Assembly (NCBI RefSeq): GCF_027924665.1
Contig: NZ_AP027044.1
Location: 1 to 64,000 of the forward strand
Length of the DNA stretch: 64,000 nt
DNA from: Flavobacterium sp. GSB-24
GTDB lineage: Bacteria; Bacteroidota; Bacteroidia; Flavobacteriales; Flavobacteriaceae
Direction of reading: 5' to 3'
Within the stretch, counting starts at the first letter, position 1. Each line of letters starts with the position of its first letter. Below, in pieces: positions 16,001-25,222 of the stretch. Position numbers and translations under genes: made by a program. Below the pieces are notes generated by a model. It was not told the origin of the DNA. It saw only the letters and a list, made by a program, of their open reading frames with translations, and did no database searches.

Positions 16001-19000
16001 AATACAATATCATGCGCACCACCAGTAGTACCGATGTACTGACCATTAGAAGATCCTTTTGTTACTGGAATAACTTCTCCTGGAGTGTATGTTGTTCCAT
16101 TGTAAACAAATGTTCCAGTTCCTGAAGTAGTAAATGTCATTCCATAAGTATCAGCTCCACCACCAACTTGATTTACGTTAAAATTAACGTTAACCGGTGT
16201 TTTAGTAATTTGGTTATTTGTTGTACCTGTTGCTGAAAAAGTATAATCTGAAGGAGTAACTACAATTGTAATTAATTGAGTTTTTTCAACTAAAGATGTT
16301 TTATTTCTGACAGTAAATAATACTTTAACAGTACCAACATTAGTACCAACAAATGATCTGTTGAAAGAACCAACATTTACAGTTCCCCATTGATTAGCTA
16401 ATACTAAATTCGCACCATTTTTGATTTGGCCATTACCTTCCGTGAAAGCATATTTCATTTCATAAGCAGTTCCTGAAGTAGCAGTTTCTGAAATATCAAA
16501 GTTTAAATTAGTAGAACCAGTTACAAAAATACTGTTATCCTGTGAAGCTCCAGAGAAATCATAAGAGATACCTTTAACGTTAAAGTTAAGTACAGTAGAG
16601 TGAGTAATTCCATTACTGTCTTTTACTTCTGCATTGATAATTACTACTCCTTCAGCTGTTCCATTGAATACTAATTCGCTAGTACCTTTTGCAATTGGAA
16701 GAAAGTTACCATAAGCAACTGCAGTTCCTGCATTTGTTAGAGTACCATTACCAACAGAACCTGATGCAATAGTATATTTAACTTCGTATGAAATTGTATT
16801 ATCTGCCGTAGACTGAGATAAAAATAAATTAAATGTTTTTGATGCATTTATATTTAGTGAACCGTCTCCTGAACTTGATAATGTGAAATCATTATTGATG
16901 TAATTTAGCTTAACAGTTGCTGTTTTAGTTTTAGCATCCTGATTAGTTACTGTAAACACAATATCATGCGCACCACCAGTAGTTCCAATGTACTGACCAT
17001 TAGAAGATCCTTTTGTTACTGGAATAACTTCTCCTGGAGTATATGTTGTTCCATTGTAAACAAATGTTCCAGTTCCTGAAGTAGTAAATGTCATTCCATA
17101 AGTATCAGCTCCACCACCAACTTGATTTACGTTAAAGTTAACGTTAACCGGTGTTTTAGTTATTTGGTTATTTGTTGTTCCCGTTGCTGAGAAAGTATAA
17201 TCTGAAGCTGTAACTACGACAGTTATTAATTGAGTTTTCTCCACCAAAGTTGTTTTGTTTCTCACAATAAACAATACTTTAATTGTACCAACATTAGTAC
17301 CAACAAACGATCTGCTGAATGCGCCAACATTTACACTTTCCCATTGATTAGCTAATACTAGATTTGAACCATTTTTAATCTGGCCATTACCCTCTGTAAA
17401 AGCATATTTCATTTCATAATTTGTTCCTGAAGGAGCAGTTTCTGAAATATCGAAATTTAAGTTAGTTGAAGATGTTACAAAAATACTGTTATCTTGAGGA
17501 GCTCCAGTAAAATTATAAGAGATTCCTTTTACATTAAAGTTTAAAGCAGTTGTATGTGTTATACCATTACTGTCTTTTACTTCTGCATTTATTATAACAG
17601 CTCCCTCTGCAGTACCGTTAAAGACTAATACAGTAGTACCTTTAGCAATCTGCACTCCTGTACCATAAGGAACAGCCACACCGCCTTGGGTAATAGTACC
17701 TGTTCCTACAGTACCTGAACCTATAGTATATTTAACTTCATATGAAATTGCATTATCTGTAGTAGACTGAGATAAGAATAAATTAAATGTTTTGGAAGCA
17801 TTCACATTTACGGAACCGTCTCCTGAACTTGATAATGTGAAATCATTATTGATATAATTTAGCTTAACAGTTGCTGTTTTAGTTTTAGCATCCTGATTAG
17901 TTACAGTAAATACAATGTCATGCGCACCACCAGTAGTTCCAATGTACTGACCATTAGAAGATCCTTTTGTTACTGGAATAACTTCTCCTGGAGTGTATAC
18001 TGTTCCATTATAAACAAAAGTTCCAGTTCCTGAAGTAGTGTATGTCATTCCATAAGTATCAGCTCCACCACCAACTTGATTTACGTTAAAATTAACGTTA
18101 ACCGGTGTTTTAGTAATTTGGTTATTTGTTGTGCCTGTTGCTGCGAATGTGTAATCAGATGCTGTAACCACAACTGTAACAACTTGAGTTTTCTCAACTA
18201 ATGAAGTTTTATTTCTAACAGTAAATAACATTTTTACAGTTCCTACAGTAGTTCCAACAAATGATCTGTTGAAAGAACCAATATTTACACTTTCCCATTG
18301 GTTAGCCATAACTGGATTTGCTCCATTTTTAATCTGGCCATTACCCTCTGTAAATGCATATTTCATTTCATAAGCAGTTCCTGAAGTGGCAGTTTCTGTA
18401 ACATCAAAGTTTAGATTAGTACTTGAAGTAACAAAAATACTGTTGTCTTGCGAAGCTCCTGTGAAATCAAATGAAATTCCTCTAACATTAAAATTTAATG
18501 TTGCAGAATGTACAATACCATTACTGTCTTTTACATCAACAAGTACTGAAATAGCTCCTACTTCTGTACCGTGGAATGTCAATTGAGTAGTCCCTTTATT
18601 GATTTCTTCGTAAGTACCAAGACTTACTGGAGAACCTGCTTTAGTAATATATCCATTTCCGATAGAACCTGAACCTATTGTATATTTAACCTGATAAGTT
18701 ATATCATTATCACTCGCATTTTGTGATAAAAATACATTGAAGTTTTTCTCTTGGTTAACATTTAAAGAACCATCACCTGAAGTAGATAAAGTAAAATCAT
18801 TGTTTTTATAAGTAATATTTACTTGTGATGATTTTGTTTTATTGTTTTGATTAGTTACTGTAAAACTTACATTGTGGTTACCACTTGATGTTCCAATATA
18901 TTTTCCTGAAGATGGCCCACTAATGAATGGTATCATTTGTCCCTGTGTATAAGTAATATTATTGTATACAAATGTTCCTGTTCCTGAAGTATTGAAAACC

Positions 19001-22000
19001 ATTTGGTAAGAATCAGCGCTACCTCCTACTTGGTTTACGTTGAAGTTAACGTTTACAGGCACTTTCGTAAGCTCATTATTACTTGTTGCCGATGCATTAA
19101 ATGTATATTCAGATGGAATTACGTTTACCTTTATTGTTTGAGTTTTTTGTATAGAAGTTGTTTTGTTTCTAACAGTAAACTCAATTAATGTTTCTCCGTC
19201 TTTTGTTCCAACAAATGTTCTGTTGAAAGAACCAACATTCACACTTTCCCATGTATTGGCTAAAATCTCTTTTGTTCCATTTTTGATTAAAGCTTCACCT
19301 TTTGTTACAGCATATTTAAACTCATATTCTGTTTCAGATGGAGCTGTCTCTGTAATATCAAAATTGATGTTAGTAGATGCAGTTATAAAAATTTCATTGC
19401 TTTGTGAAGCACCTGAGAATGTATAACCAATTTCTACAACGCTAAAAGCTATCGTAGAAGTATGGACTACTCCATTACTGTCTTTTACTTCCACTTTTAC
19501 ATTTACCGGTCCAACTTGTGTTCCTTTAAACTGAAGGTTTGTTACACCAAGTTTAGAATCAGTAAAACTTCCAAATGGTACTTCTACCCCATCTTTTATT
19601 ATAACCCCTGAACCAGTACCGCCATTTTCTAATAAGAATCTTACCTGATATGTAGCTGTATTATCAGTAACTACTTGTGAAATGAAGTAATTGATAGCTT
19701 TAGTTTTACCAAGATTTAAAGTTCCGTCACCAGTAGTTGATAATGCAAAATCAGTATTTACAACAGTATAATTAACTGTTTGAGTGTGTGATACTTCATT
19801 GCTGTCTTTAATAGAAAAATCAATCTTGCTATTACCGCTTTGATCTGATACAAAACTATAGTTTTTATTCCCTGGAGTAATTTCACTTCCGTTCACAACA
19901 GGAACACCATTTTCTAATAATTGCCCAACACCAGTAATTGTATAATTTAATACATATTTTATCCTTGGATTAATCTGATCTTGTGATAAACTTAGAATTA
20001 ATGCATCCGGATTATTTTTATAAATTTTAGTATTACTTTGCTGAATGCTAAATTTATAATTCGATGCAACAACTTGTACAGTTTGAGTAATTTCTTCTTT
20101 TAGGCCATTACTGTCTGTAACTACATAATGTATTTTATGCTCTCCAACAGAAGTTGGTTTATATACTAATTTAAAAGCAGTAGGAGTAACAACAACTGGA
20201 ATACCCTGCTGAATTGGTTGATTATCTTTTAAGAATGAACCTAATTGACCAGATTCAATTGAATATGAAACGTTATAAGTTGTTCCGGAATAATCTCCAG
20301 TCGGTACAAGAGCATAATTAAATATGTTCTCTTCATTTACAAAAACACTTTGGCTAGGTGTTGGTGTAAAAGTAAATTTATTGTTTAATACTACAACCGT
20401 AAGTTCTTTTTTAACTATTTGTCCATTACTGTCTTTAAGTTCAAATGTGAAAACATAATTTCCTGCAATTGTTGGTGTAAATCGGTATGAAAAAGATCCT
20501 CTAGAAACATCAATAAAATTTCCTGGTGTAATAACAGTTTCTCCATTTTTAAGCACTCCTTCTCCACCACTAACATAGTAGTTCATTTTATAATCTAAAT
20601 CTCCGGCACTTTGAGGAGTAATAGTAAAGTTTAATGGTACAGACTGATTTACATAGGTTTGAGTAACGCTAGAAACATTGAATGTAACACCAGTATGTGT
20701 GGTATTCATTTCTACCGAAGCCATTCTTTGCTCTCCGTTATTATCTGTAACTACAAAATTTAATTTATGACTACCTAGTGTTTTAGGTAAATAATTAAAA
20801 TTAAATGTTCCTTTGTCTACTGTAAATGGAGTTCCTGATTTAAGCACAGTTCCATCCGATGCTGTCAATGTACCGTCTCCTTCTATTGGACTATAAACTA
20901 ATTTATAAGTTAATCCGCTAGTATCGTTTGAGTTTGTTACTAGATTAAAATTAATAACAGCATTTTTGTTTAATAATATAGTTTTCTCTGCAGGAATTGC
21001 AGTAAAAGAAAAAGGTACATTTTGTACTGTTATAATTACTGTTGCTTCTTTAATCTGGCCATTACTATCTTTAATTTTAAAAGTAATAGTGGAAACACCT
21101 ATCCCCGCAGGTTTAAATCTGTATTGATGTGTTCCTACTTCAATTGGTGCAGTAGTTCCCGCTTGTACAGCAACTCCAGCAGGATTTTTAATTACTCCGG
21201 CTATTCCTTTAGGGTCATACGAATGCGAAATTTCATATTTAACTCCATTAGTTCTTATTTGTTCTGATAAATCAACTGCTATAACCAATTCTTGGTTAGC
21301 ATTTACAGAAGTTGTAGCCGCTGTCGCGCTTAAAGTAAAAGGTACGTTGTCTACCATTACTTCAACTTGTCTTGCTATTTCAGCTTTATCATCTGCAACT
21401 ACAAAAGCTGTAATTGTATGCAAACCTAATGTAGTAGGCATATAATGTAATTGTTTAACACCACTTTTTAATTCATAAGTTTCTCCTGGTGCAATTGGTG
21501 TTTCACCATCATATATAATTCCTGTACCATTTGTAACAGTATAACTAAATCTAAAACTATCATTTTCTTTTCTGATAAGTGTAGAAGTCATCGCCCCTTT
21601 TGCGTTAATAGTATAGGTGCTTAAATTTGGGGTTAATAAAAATGTAAATGGTGCGTATTTAGATTTATACTCAAATTTTTGAGTTTTTTCAATACCATGA
21701 TTATCTTTTATAGTAATAATCATTACATGATCACCCACTGTTGTAGGTAGATAATTAAATTCATGTTCTAAAGTTTCTCCAAGATCATGTTTTTCTGAAG
21801 GTTTAATTACAGTAGTTGGTGATTTTGTTTCAAGGTGAGATTCTTCTTTTTCAAGAACATAACTTATTTCATATGTAGTTCCAGAAACTACTCTTTTAGG
21901 TTTGATAACAATATCAAGAGGGGCTGTTTCATATACAAAACCTTCATGATTTGCGGTTATTTCAAATTCAAAACTGAATTCGTCTTCGATGTCTATATCT

Positions 22001-22071
22001 TTGGTGCAACCCATTAAAAATATGATTGCAAAAAGGAATAAATAGGTAATACTTTTATAAAATTGTTTCAT
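13021..22071 (-). CDS. Giant modular lipoprotein in the TraQ position
   Basis: A 3016-residue protein that starts with a lipoprotein signal (FLFAIIFLMGC, cysteine at about residue 22). After this come about 27 tandem beta-rich modules of roughly 95-110 residues: seven diverse modules, then six copies of an A-B-C triplet, then A-B, then a distinct cysteine-containing C-terminal domain (about 120 residues, with SYNCGGGACDRDYDY). Typical module edges are NDFTLSxSGDG (A), FTGASQDNSIF (B) and YTFSATGTTNNQITK (C), and most end in a strand like xxVKDSNGxxxxxxxxFxV. The first module resembles the short TraQ/DUF3872 lipoprotein of Bacteroidota conjugation operons, which lies at this place after traO. 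I infer a long surface fibre or adhesin for mating contact. It is about 20 times longer than ordinary TraQ proteins. Confidence 0.75.
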   Translation of the reverse strand: MKQFYKSITYLFLFAIIFLMGCTKDIDIEDEFSFEFEITANHEGFVYETAPLDIVIKPKRVVSGTTYEISYVLEKEESHLETKSPTTVIKPSEKHDLGETLEHEFNYLPTTVGDHVMIITIKDNHGIEKTQKFEYKSKYAPFTFLLTPNLSTYTINAKGAMTSTLIRKENDSFRFSYTVTNGTGIIYDGETPIAPGETYELKSGVKQLHYMPTTLGLHTITAFVVADDKAEIARQVEVMVDNVPFTLSATAATTSVNANQELVIAVDLSEQIRTNGVKYEISHSYDPKGIAGVIKNPAGVAVQAGTTAPIEVGTHQYRFKPAGIGVSTITFKIKDSNGQIKEATVIITVQNVPFSFTAIPAEKTILLNKNAVINFNLVTNSNDTSGLTYKLVYSPIEGDGTLTASDGTVLKSGTPFTVDKGTFNFNYLPKTLGSHKLNFVVTDNNGEQRMASVEMNTTHTGVTFNVSSVTQTYVNQSVPLNFTITPQSAGDLDYKMNYYVSGGEGVLKNGETVITPGNFIDVSRGSFSYRFTPTIAGNYVFTFELKDSNGQIVKKELTVVVLNNKFTFTPTPSQSVFVNEENIFNYALVPTGDYSGTTYNVSYSIESGQLGSFLKDNQPIQQGIPVVVTPTAFKLVYKPTSVGEHKIHYVVTDSNGLKEEITQTVQVVASNYKFSIQQSNTKIYKNNPDALILSLSQDQINPRIKYVLNYTITGVGQLLENGVPVVNGSEITPGNKNYSFVSDQSGNSKIDFSIKDSNEVSHTQTVNYTVVNTDFALSTTGDGTLNLGKTKAINYFISQVVTDNTATYQVRFLLENGGTGSGVIIKDGVEVPFGSFTDSKLGVTNLQFKGTQVGPVNVKVEVKDSNGVVHTSTIAFSVVEIGYTFSGASQSNEIFITASTNINFDITETAPSETEYEFKYAVTKGEALIKNGTKEILANTWESVNVGSFNRTFVGTKDGETLIEFTVRNKTTSIQKTQTIKVNVIPSEYTFNASATSNNELTKVPVNVNFNVNQVGGSADSYQMVFNTSGTGTFVYNNITYTQGQMIPFISGPSSGKYIGTSSGNHNVSFTVTNQNNKTKSSQVNITYKNNDFTLSTSGDGSLNVNQEKNFNVFLSQNASDNDITYQVKYTIGSGSIGNGYITKAGSPVSLGTYEEINKGTTQLTFHGTEVGAISVLVDVKDSNGIVHSATLNFNVRGISFDFTGASQDNSIFVTSSTNLNFDVTETATSGTAYEMKYAFTEGNGQIKNGANPVMANQWESVNIGSFNRSFVGTTVGTVKMLFTVRNKTSLVEKTQVVTVVVTASDYTFAATGTTNNQITKTPVNVNFNVNQVGGGADTYGMTYTTSGTGTFVYNGTVYTPGEVIPVTKGSSNGQYIGTTGGAHDIVFTVTNQDAKTKTATVKLNYINNDFTLSSSGDGSVNVNASKTFNLFLSQSTTDNAISYEVKYTIGSGTVGTGTITQGGVAVPYGTGVQIAKGTTVLVFNGTAEGAVIINAEVKDSNGITHTTALNFNVKGISYNFTGAPQDNSIFVTSSTNLNFDISETAPSGTNYEMKYAFTEGNGQIKNGSNLVLANQWESVNVGAFSRSFVGTNVGTIKVLFIVRNKTTLVEKTQLITVVVTASDYTFSATGTTNNQITKTPVNVNFNVNQVGGGADTYGMTFTTSGTGTFVYNGTTYTPGEVIPVTKGSSNGQYIGTTGGAHDIVFTVTNQDAKTKTATVKLNYINNDFTLSSSGDGSLNINASKTFNLFLSQSTADNTISYEVKYTIASGSVGNGTLTNAGTAVAYGNFLPIAKGTSELVFNGTAEGVVIINAEVKDSNGITHSTVLNFNVKGISYDFSGASQDNSIFVTGSTNLNFDISETATSGTAYEMKYAFTEGNGQIKNGANLVLANQWGTVNVGSFNRSFVGTNVGTVKVLFTVRNKTSLVEKTQLITIVVTPSDYTFSATGTTNNQITKTPVNVNFNVNQVGGGADTYGMTFTTSGTGTFVYNGTTYTPGEVIPVTKGSSNGQYIGTTGGAHDIVFTVTNQDNKSKTATVKLNYVINDFTLSSSGDGTLNINAAKAFNLFLSQATTDNSISYEVKYTIASGSVGNGTITKAGIAVPYGTYQTITKGTSELVFNGTAEGAVAINAEVKDSNGISHTTVLNFNVRAISYNFTGASQANTINLGANTPLTFDITETAPSGTDYEIKYELQQGNAEIKNGARTMTVNQWESVNVGSFNRTFVGTTAGTIKLLFTVRNKVTLVEKTQVIQVVVSPSEYTFTATGTSNNEITKTPVNINFNVNQIGGGTDTYSLTYSTSGTGTFVYDNVTYTAGQVIPFSVGASNGKYIGTTGGAHDITFTVTNQDGKTKTSQVKLTYVNNDFSLSTSGDGSLNISESKDFNVFLSQNTPDSSIGYQVKYTIASGSVGNGTISQGGVAVPYGNYENISKGTSQLVFNGTAAGKVNITVEVKDSNGLVHTSQLTFEVKAISYTFSGATQYSSIYVNGTNPITFDITETAPSGTEYEIKYALAQGDAEIKNGALTMTANQWQSVNVGSFNRSFVGTTVGTVKVLFTVRNKTTLVEKTETITVVVNPSEFSFNAVRANNDQVVNTSIPVNFNLTQTGGSNDTYNMTFTTSSTGTFTYNGVEYTAGQIIPFVEGASTGSYKGTKAGKHDLEFTVVNQINSSKKSVVSVSFINNDFTLSTTGDGTLFVNQTKDLSIFLSQLIPDNTITYEVKYSFDSGTVGNGTLTNGGTAVSLGSYQPIALNSTPIVFKATTFGRVYLLVEVKNSNGLMKSSTIMLDVKNADFIFTGGAQTNITTVNTPAPLSFELSEVVPSGTDYEMSYNITQGAGTLRNGATNLTPFTWYPISVANFARDLVPTSQGNVTVVVTVRNKVTLQTKNVTITIESYQKPVLTNIRTAMRTGGSYNCGGGACDRDYDYMLSFSSTLNSGATIANIKLSVADSNHSNTMRTFVITQFVHNFSGYIQIMHQGWELSEYWEFNGKPYTLVVTDSNGYSNTYTGTWTNSESDFQ
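14030..19760 (-). repeat. Six ~950-bp super-repeats inside the giant gene
   Basis: The A module recurs near 19760, 18800, 17850, 16895, 15945 and 14990, with a seventh at 14030, giving a period of about 950 bp (317 codons). The units between about 15900 and 18300 are near-identical at DNA level over long stretches, which suggests recent duplication or gene conversion. Confidence 0.8.
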
Positions 22072-22082
22072 GTTGACAGTTG

Positions 22083-22625
22083 TTAATTAGCGTAATATCT
22101 AAAACCTAATCCTAGAAAAGGCATAAATTCGCCTAAGTCAGAATTAGCATGGTAATACTCGTTTGCTCTTAATGTAATTGAGTAACGATCTGTAATGGCA
22201 TAATCGAAATCAACTCCTATATATGCCCCATAGATAAAGCCAGGTTCGCTTCTAATAACAGCACCATTGCTAAGCTCTTTATCACCTTTATTAACTGTCT
22301 CATAACCAAAAACACCTCCTGCGCCTATATTAACGTTAAATGTGTTTTTATAATTCCAAAAGACGTTTTTTGAATATCCTAGATTTAAAGTAAAATCGTT
22401 ATATGGAATTTTTATTCCATTAACATATTTGAAGTTAGCTGCGGTGAGTAGGACACCCGCATCTATAAAATCATGACGGTCTAAAAAATAGTTGTAGCTG
22501 AATACTCCCCCTATTCCGTCTTGGACGATACCAATGTTTCCGGCAAAGGCATTTGCATAACTTTGTGCCTTAGTGGACATAGTTATCATTAATAAACTGG
22601 TTATTAGAAAAGTAATTTTTCTCAT
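22083..22625 (-). CDS. traO: TraO-like conjugal transfer outer-membrane protein
   Basis: A 180-residue protein with a signal peptide (MRKITFLITSLLMITMSTKAQ). The body has alternating beta strands rich in Gly and aromatic residues (GGVFSYNYF, NVNIGAGGVFGYE, GFIYGAYIGVDFDY, final FLGLGFRYYAN), as in the TraO family of small beta-barrels in Bacteroidota conjugation systems. It lies directly between traN and the giant TraQ-position gene, matching the CTnDOT order. It probably sits in the outer membrane with TraN. Confidence 0.82.
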   Translation of the reverse strand: MRKITFLITSLLMITMSTKAQSYANAFAGNIGIVQDGIGGVFSYNYFLDRHDFIDAGVLLTAANFKYVNGIKIPYNDFTLNLGYSKNVFWNYKNTFNVNIGAGGVFGYETVNKGDKELSNGAVIRSEPGFIYGAYIGVDFDYAITDRYSITLRANEYYHANSDLGEFMPFLGLGFRYYAN

Positions 22626-22635
22626 TAGGTAAAAT

Positions 22636-23580
22636 TTAATTTGGGTTATTGATAAATGTATTTGGAATTTCTAGTTTCACGGTTCTCTCTCCGTTATCCT
22701 CTGTTAATTCAACCAACAAAATCTTGTTTTCATTGATTGTAAATTTTTTGTAGACAAATACTACTTCTGTTTCTTCCTTCGCTAAAATTTTAGTTGGATT
22801 ATTATGAATGTATAAAGCTTCATAAGGTATTGTCTGAGCTACTGTATTTCTATTTTTATTTCTAGAAATGATATAGAAATTCAGATAATTTATATCGTAA
22901 TCTAAAGTTGATTCATTGCTTAATACCAATGTGAAATAGAGTTCATTATCAACGTAACTGATGTTTTTTAACTTGATTGTCACTTTGTTTTTAGAACCGT
23001 AAATTCGATTATAGAAAACCGGTTTTTCAATTTCCTTATTAGCTGTACTTTGAAGTTTATTACTATCATTGGAAGATGGGGCAACCGTAGTAGATTCATA
23101 GTTGTTTACCTTTATTGATTCTACAATTTTAGACTTTGGTTCAGGTTCGGCATTTGATACTTTTTCTTCCCCTTTGGTTAATTGTTGGCCAGTTCCATCT
23201 TCAAATACTACAGAACCACTTTCATTTCCAATTGCCATGTTATCTTTTACAAAATAGTTTAGCATTGAAATTTCAGCTTTATATCTTACTATAAATGAAT
23301 ATATGTTACCATTTGATGTAATAACCAATAAATTACTTTCTGCTCCAGGAGTTGCTTTTAGAATGCCTATTTTGCTATCTCCATTGGATGAATAACCAAA
23401 AGTGAAATTAGAGTTACCTACAATTCCACTTTTTATTGCACTGCTGAAAAATAGGTTTGTATTTTTATTGCTTGTACAATAAATGATTAATTCCTGAGGA
23501 GCAGTAGGTGCTACATTTTGTGAATAGCCTAAATCTATTTGAAAAAGTAGTATTGTTAGAATTAAGATTATTTTTTTCAT
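22636..23580 (-). CDS. traN: TraN-like conjugal transfer protein (DUF4138)
   Basis: A 314-residue exported protein (signal ending LGYSQ). The N-terminal domain has the DUF4138 look (ELIIYCTSNKNTNLFFSSAI ... SNLLVITSNGNIYSFIVRY). A linker of low complexity follows (residues about 130-180), then a beta-sandwich C-terminal domain. TraN is viewed as the VirB9-like outer-membrane component of the Bacteroidota type IV secretion system. It abuts traM with no gap and precedes traO by 10 bp. Confidence 0.85.
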   Translation of the reverse strand: MKKIILILTILLFQIDLGYSQNVAPTAPQELIIYCTSNKNTNLFFSSAIKSGIVGNSNFTFGYSSNGDSKIGILKATPGAESNLLVITSNGNIYSFIVRYKAEISMLNYFVKDNMAIGNESGSVVFEDGTGQQLTKGEEKVSNAEPEPKSKIVESIKVNNYESTTVAPSSNDSNKLQSTANKEIEKPVFYNRIYGSKNKVTIKLKNISYVDNELYFTLVLSNESTLDYDINYLNFYIISRNKNRNTVAQTIPYEALYIHNNPTKILAKEETEVVFVYKKFTINENKILLVELTEDNGERTVKLEIPNTFINNPN

Positions 23581-24600
23581 TTATTGACCTAGTTTTAATA
23601 TCAACCTTTGGTTGTTTAATAAATCGATTTTTGGTTCTTGCTGTTTTCTTTTAAATAAGCTTTTTATTGTGTTTCCTAATGGCACTCCATTTACATCAAT
23701 TTCGTCAGCTCCATCTTGTGCTACTTCTGAACCAGTTTCTGCTACTAAACTTCTTTGAACTTGCAGTCCTAAATTTCCGTCCTCTGCATCATATGCTTTA
23801 ATTTTTAAAGGAACTTGATTTATATTATTGATGCTTAGATTAACCCTGTTTTGATTAAAAGTAGCCTGAGCGTATATAAGAGTATTTTTCTTAAAAACTT
23901 TTCCGTCGATAATAGTTTCTTTTGGAAGAATTAATGTTACTCTGCTGTTGTTTCTTAATCTTAAATGGTCACCTTTGATTGAAGCATATATAAGTTCTTC
24001 AGTTTGTTGTTGAACTTTCGAATTTCCCGCTGAATTATTACTGCTTTTGGAATTAAAAAAACTATTAAAGCATGATTCAGTATTGCTTTTCTGTTCATAA
24101 TCTACTTCAGGTTTTGTTGAAGAGTAATTAGAGCTTGAGTAGTTTGAAGAAGAAATATTAGAAGATGATTTTTTTTGCTTCTTTGTCTCTTTATTCATTT
24201 CTACAAGCATTTTATTGACCTTATCTACAACAACTTTATCATTTTCATTCTGATAAGTTTGTCCAGGAACAGTTTCATTTGTATTTACATTTTCTACATT
24301 GAACTGTTCTGATTTAGTCTGTTGCTTTTCTTTCTCTTCATTCAATTCTGAAAAATCACTCATAACATCAAGTTTGTCATTCGATAATTCTTTAGTTTTT
24401 GCACCAGGCAACGTTACATCAACATTTGATTCATCTGCCACAGGTTGAGCATTTGAACTACTACTAGTCATATATAAACCAACTATGATTAACACAACAA
24501 CTATAGGTAATGCATACAATAGTTTTTTGTGTTTAGTAAATATGGTTTCAAAAAAAGGCTGACTTGTAACAACGTTTTCGGGGTTATTTAGACTCTTCAT
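23581..24600 (-). CDS. traM: TraM-like conjugal transfer protein
   Basis: A 339-residue protein with one N-terminal membrane segment (about residues 29-47, LLYALPIVVVLIIVGLYM), a long charged and Ser/Asn-rich linker, and a C-terminal domain with IYASIKGDHLRLRNNSRVTL and NTLIYAQATF. This matches TraM of Bacteroidota conjugative elements, the VirB10-like scaffold bridging the envelope. Its start overlaps the traK end by 17 bp, so the two are coupled. A run of SSNYSSSNYSS-like residues in the linker is of low complexity. Confidence 0.85.
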   Translation of the reverse strand: MKSLNNPENVVTSQPFFETIFTKHKKLLYALPIVVVLIIVGLYMTSSSSNAQPVADESNVDVTLPGAKTKELSNDKLDVMSDFSELNEEKEKQQTKSEQFNVENVNTNETVPGQTYQNENDKVVVDKVNKMLVEMNKETKKQKKSSSNISSSNYSSSNYSSTKPEVDYEQKSNTESCFNSFFNSKSSNNSAGNSKVQQQTEELIYASIKGDHLRLRNNSRVTLILPKETIIDGKVFKKNTLIYAQATFNQNRVNLSINNINQVPLKIKAYDAEDGNLGLQVQRSLVAETGSEVAQDGADEIDVNGVPLGNTIKSLFKRKQQEPKIDLLNNQRLILKLGQ

Positions 24601-25204
24601 TTTTATTAGTGTTATTAATTAATCTGTATTGTTCAATTAAAAAACCGTGTGGGTTACTATCAGTTCTTGCAACATTTCTAATACTGCATTCAGCATCGAT
24701 TCTTTTCTCGGTTACTCCGGAACTTCTTGTAAATTTCTGCCACGCATATATTTTACATTGATATTTGTTGTTTTGATCTAAGGACAATCCTATTGAATCA
24801 ATAAAAACTCTTGTAGAAATACTACCGTCTATAAGTTGATGATAGTAAAGAGCTTCTTCTCTTTTAAAATGAATCTGCTTTCCAGAATCATCTATTAAAT
24901 AAAGAGCTTTCCCGATTCTAGTCTTTATATCGACTGGGTCGGGGTCTAGGTCATAAAAAAATTGATGGAACATTGTTATGTGATTTTTAATCTCAGCTGT
25001 AATATTATCTTTTCCACTTCGACTACGTACTAATTCTAATGCGTCACCATTGCTTAGTAAGTAGACTTTATTTCTACTTTCGTCAACCTGAGCCATTGAT
25101 TTTGTATAAATAAAGCCACAAAATAATAACGAAAAAACGATAACAGCAAGTGAAATGATTCTCATGCTTTTTAAAGAAGTATCTATGTTTTGTAATATTT
25201 TCAT
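24584..25204 (-). CDS. traK: TraK-like conjugal transfer protein
   Basis: A 206-residue protein with a short cytoplasmic N-terminus, one membrane segment (about 14-34) and a periplasmic domain. The stretch GDALELVRSRSGKDNITAEIKNHITMFHQFFYDLDPDP is characteristic of TraK, the VirB8-like inner-membrane nucleation factor of these systems. Coupled by overlap to traM and 18 bp downstream of traJ. No separate traL was seen between traK and traM, unlike CTnDOT. Confidence 0.88.
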   Translation of the reverse strand: MKILQNIDTSLKSMRIISLAVIVFSLLFCGFIYTKSMAQVDESRNKVYLLSNGDALELVRSRSGKDNITAEIKNHITMFHQFFYDLDPDPVDIKTRIGKALYLIDDSGKQIHFKREEALYYHQLIDGSISTRVFIDSIGLSLDQNNKYQCKIYAWQKFTRSSGVTEKRIDAECSIRNVARTDSNPHGFLIEQYRLINNTNKNEESK

Positions 25205-25222
25205 TTCTAATTATTTAAGGTT

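Noticed and set aside
14030..19760. CRISPR-like repeated pattern
   Set aside because: The repeats are long coding modules (period about 950 bp) of one open frame and have no short repeat-spacer structure.
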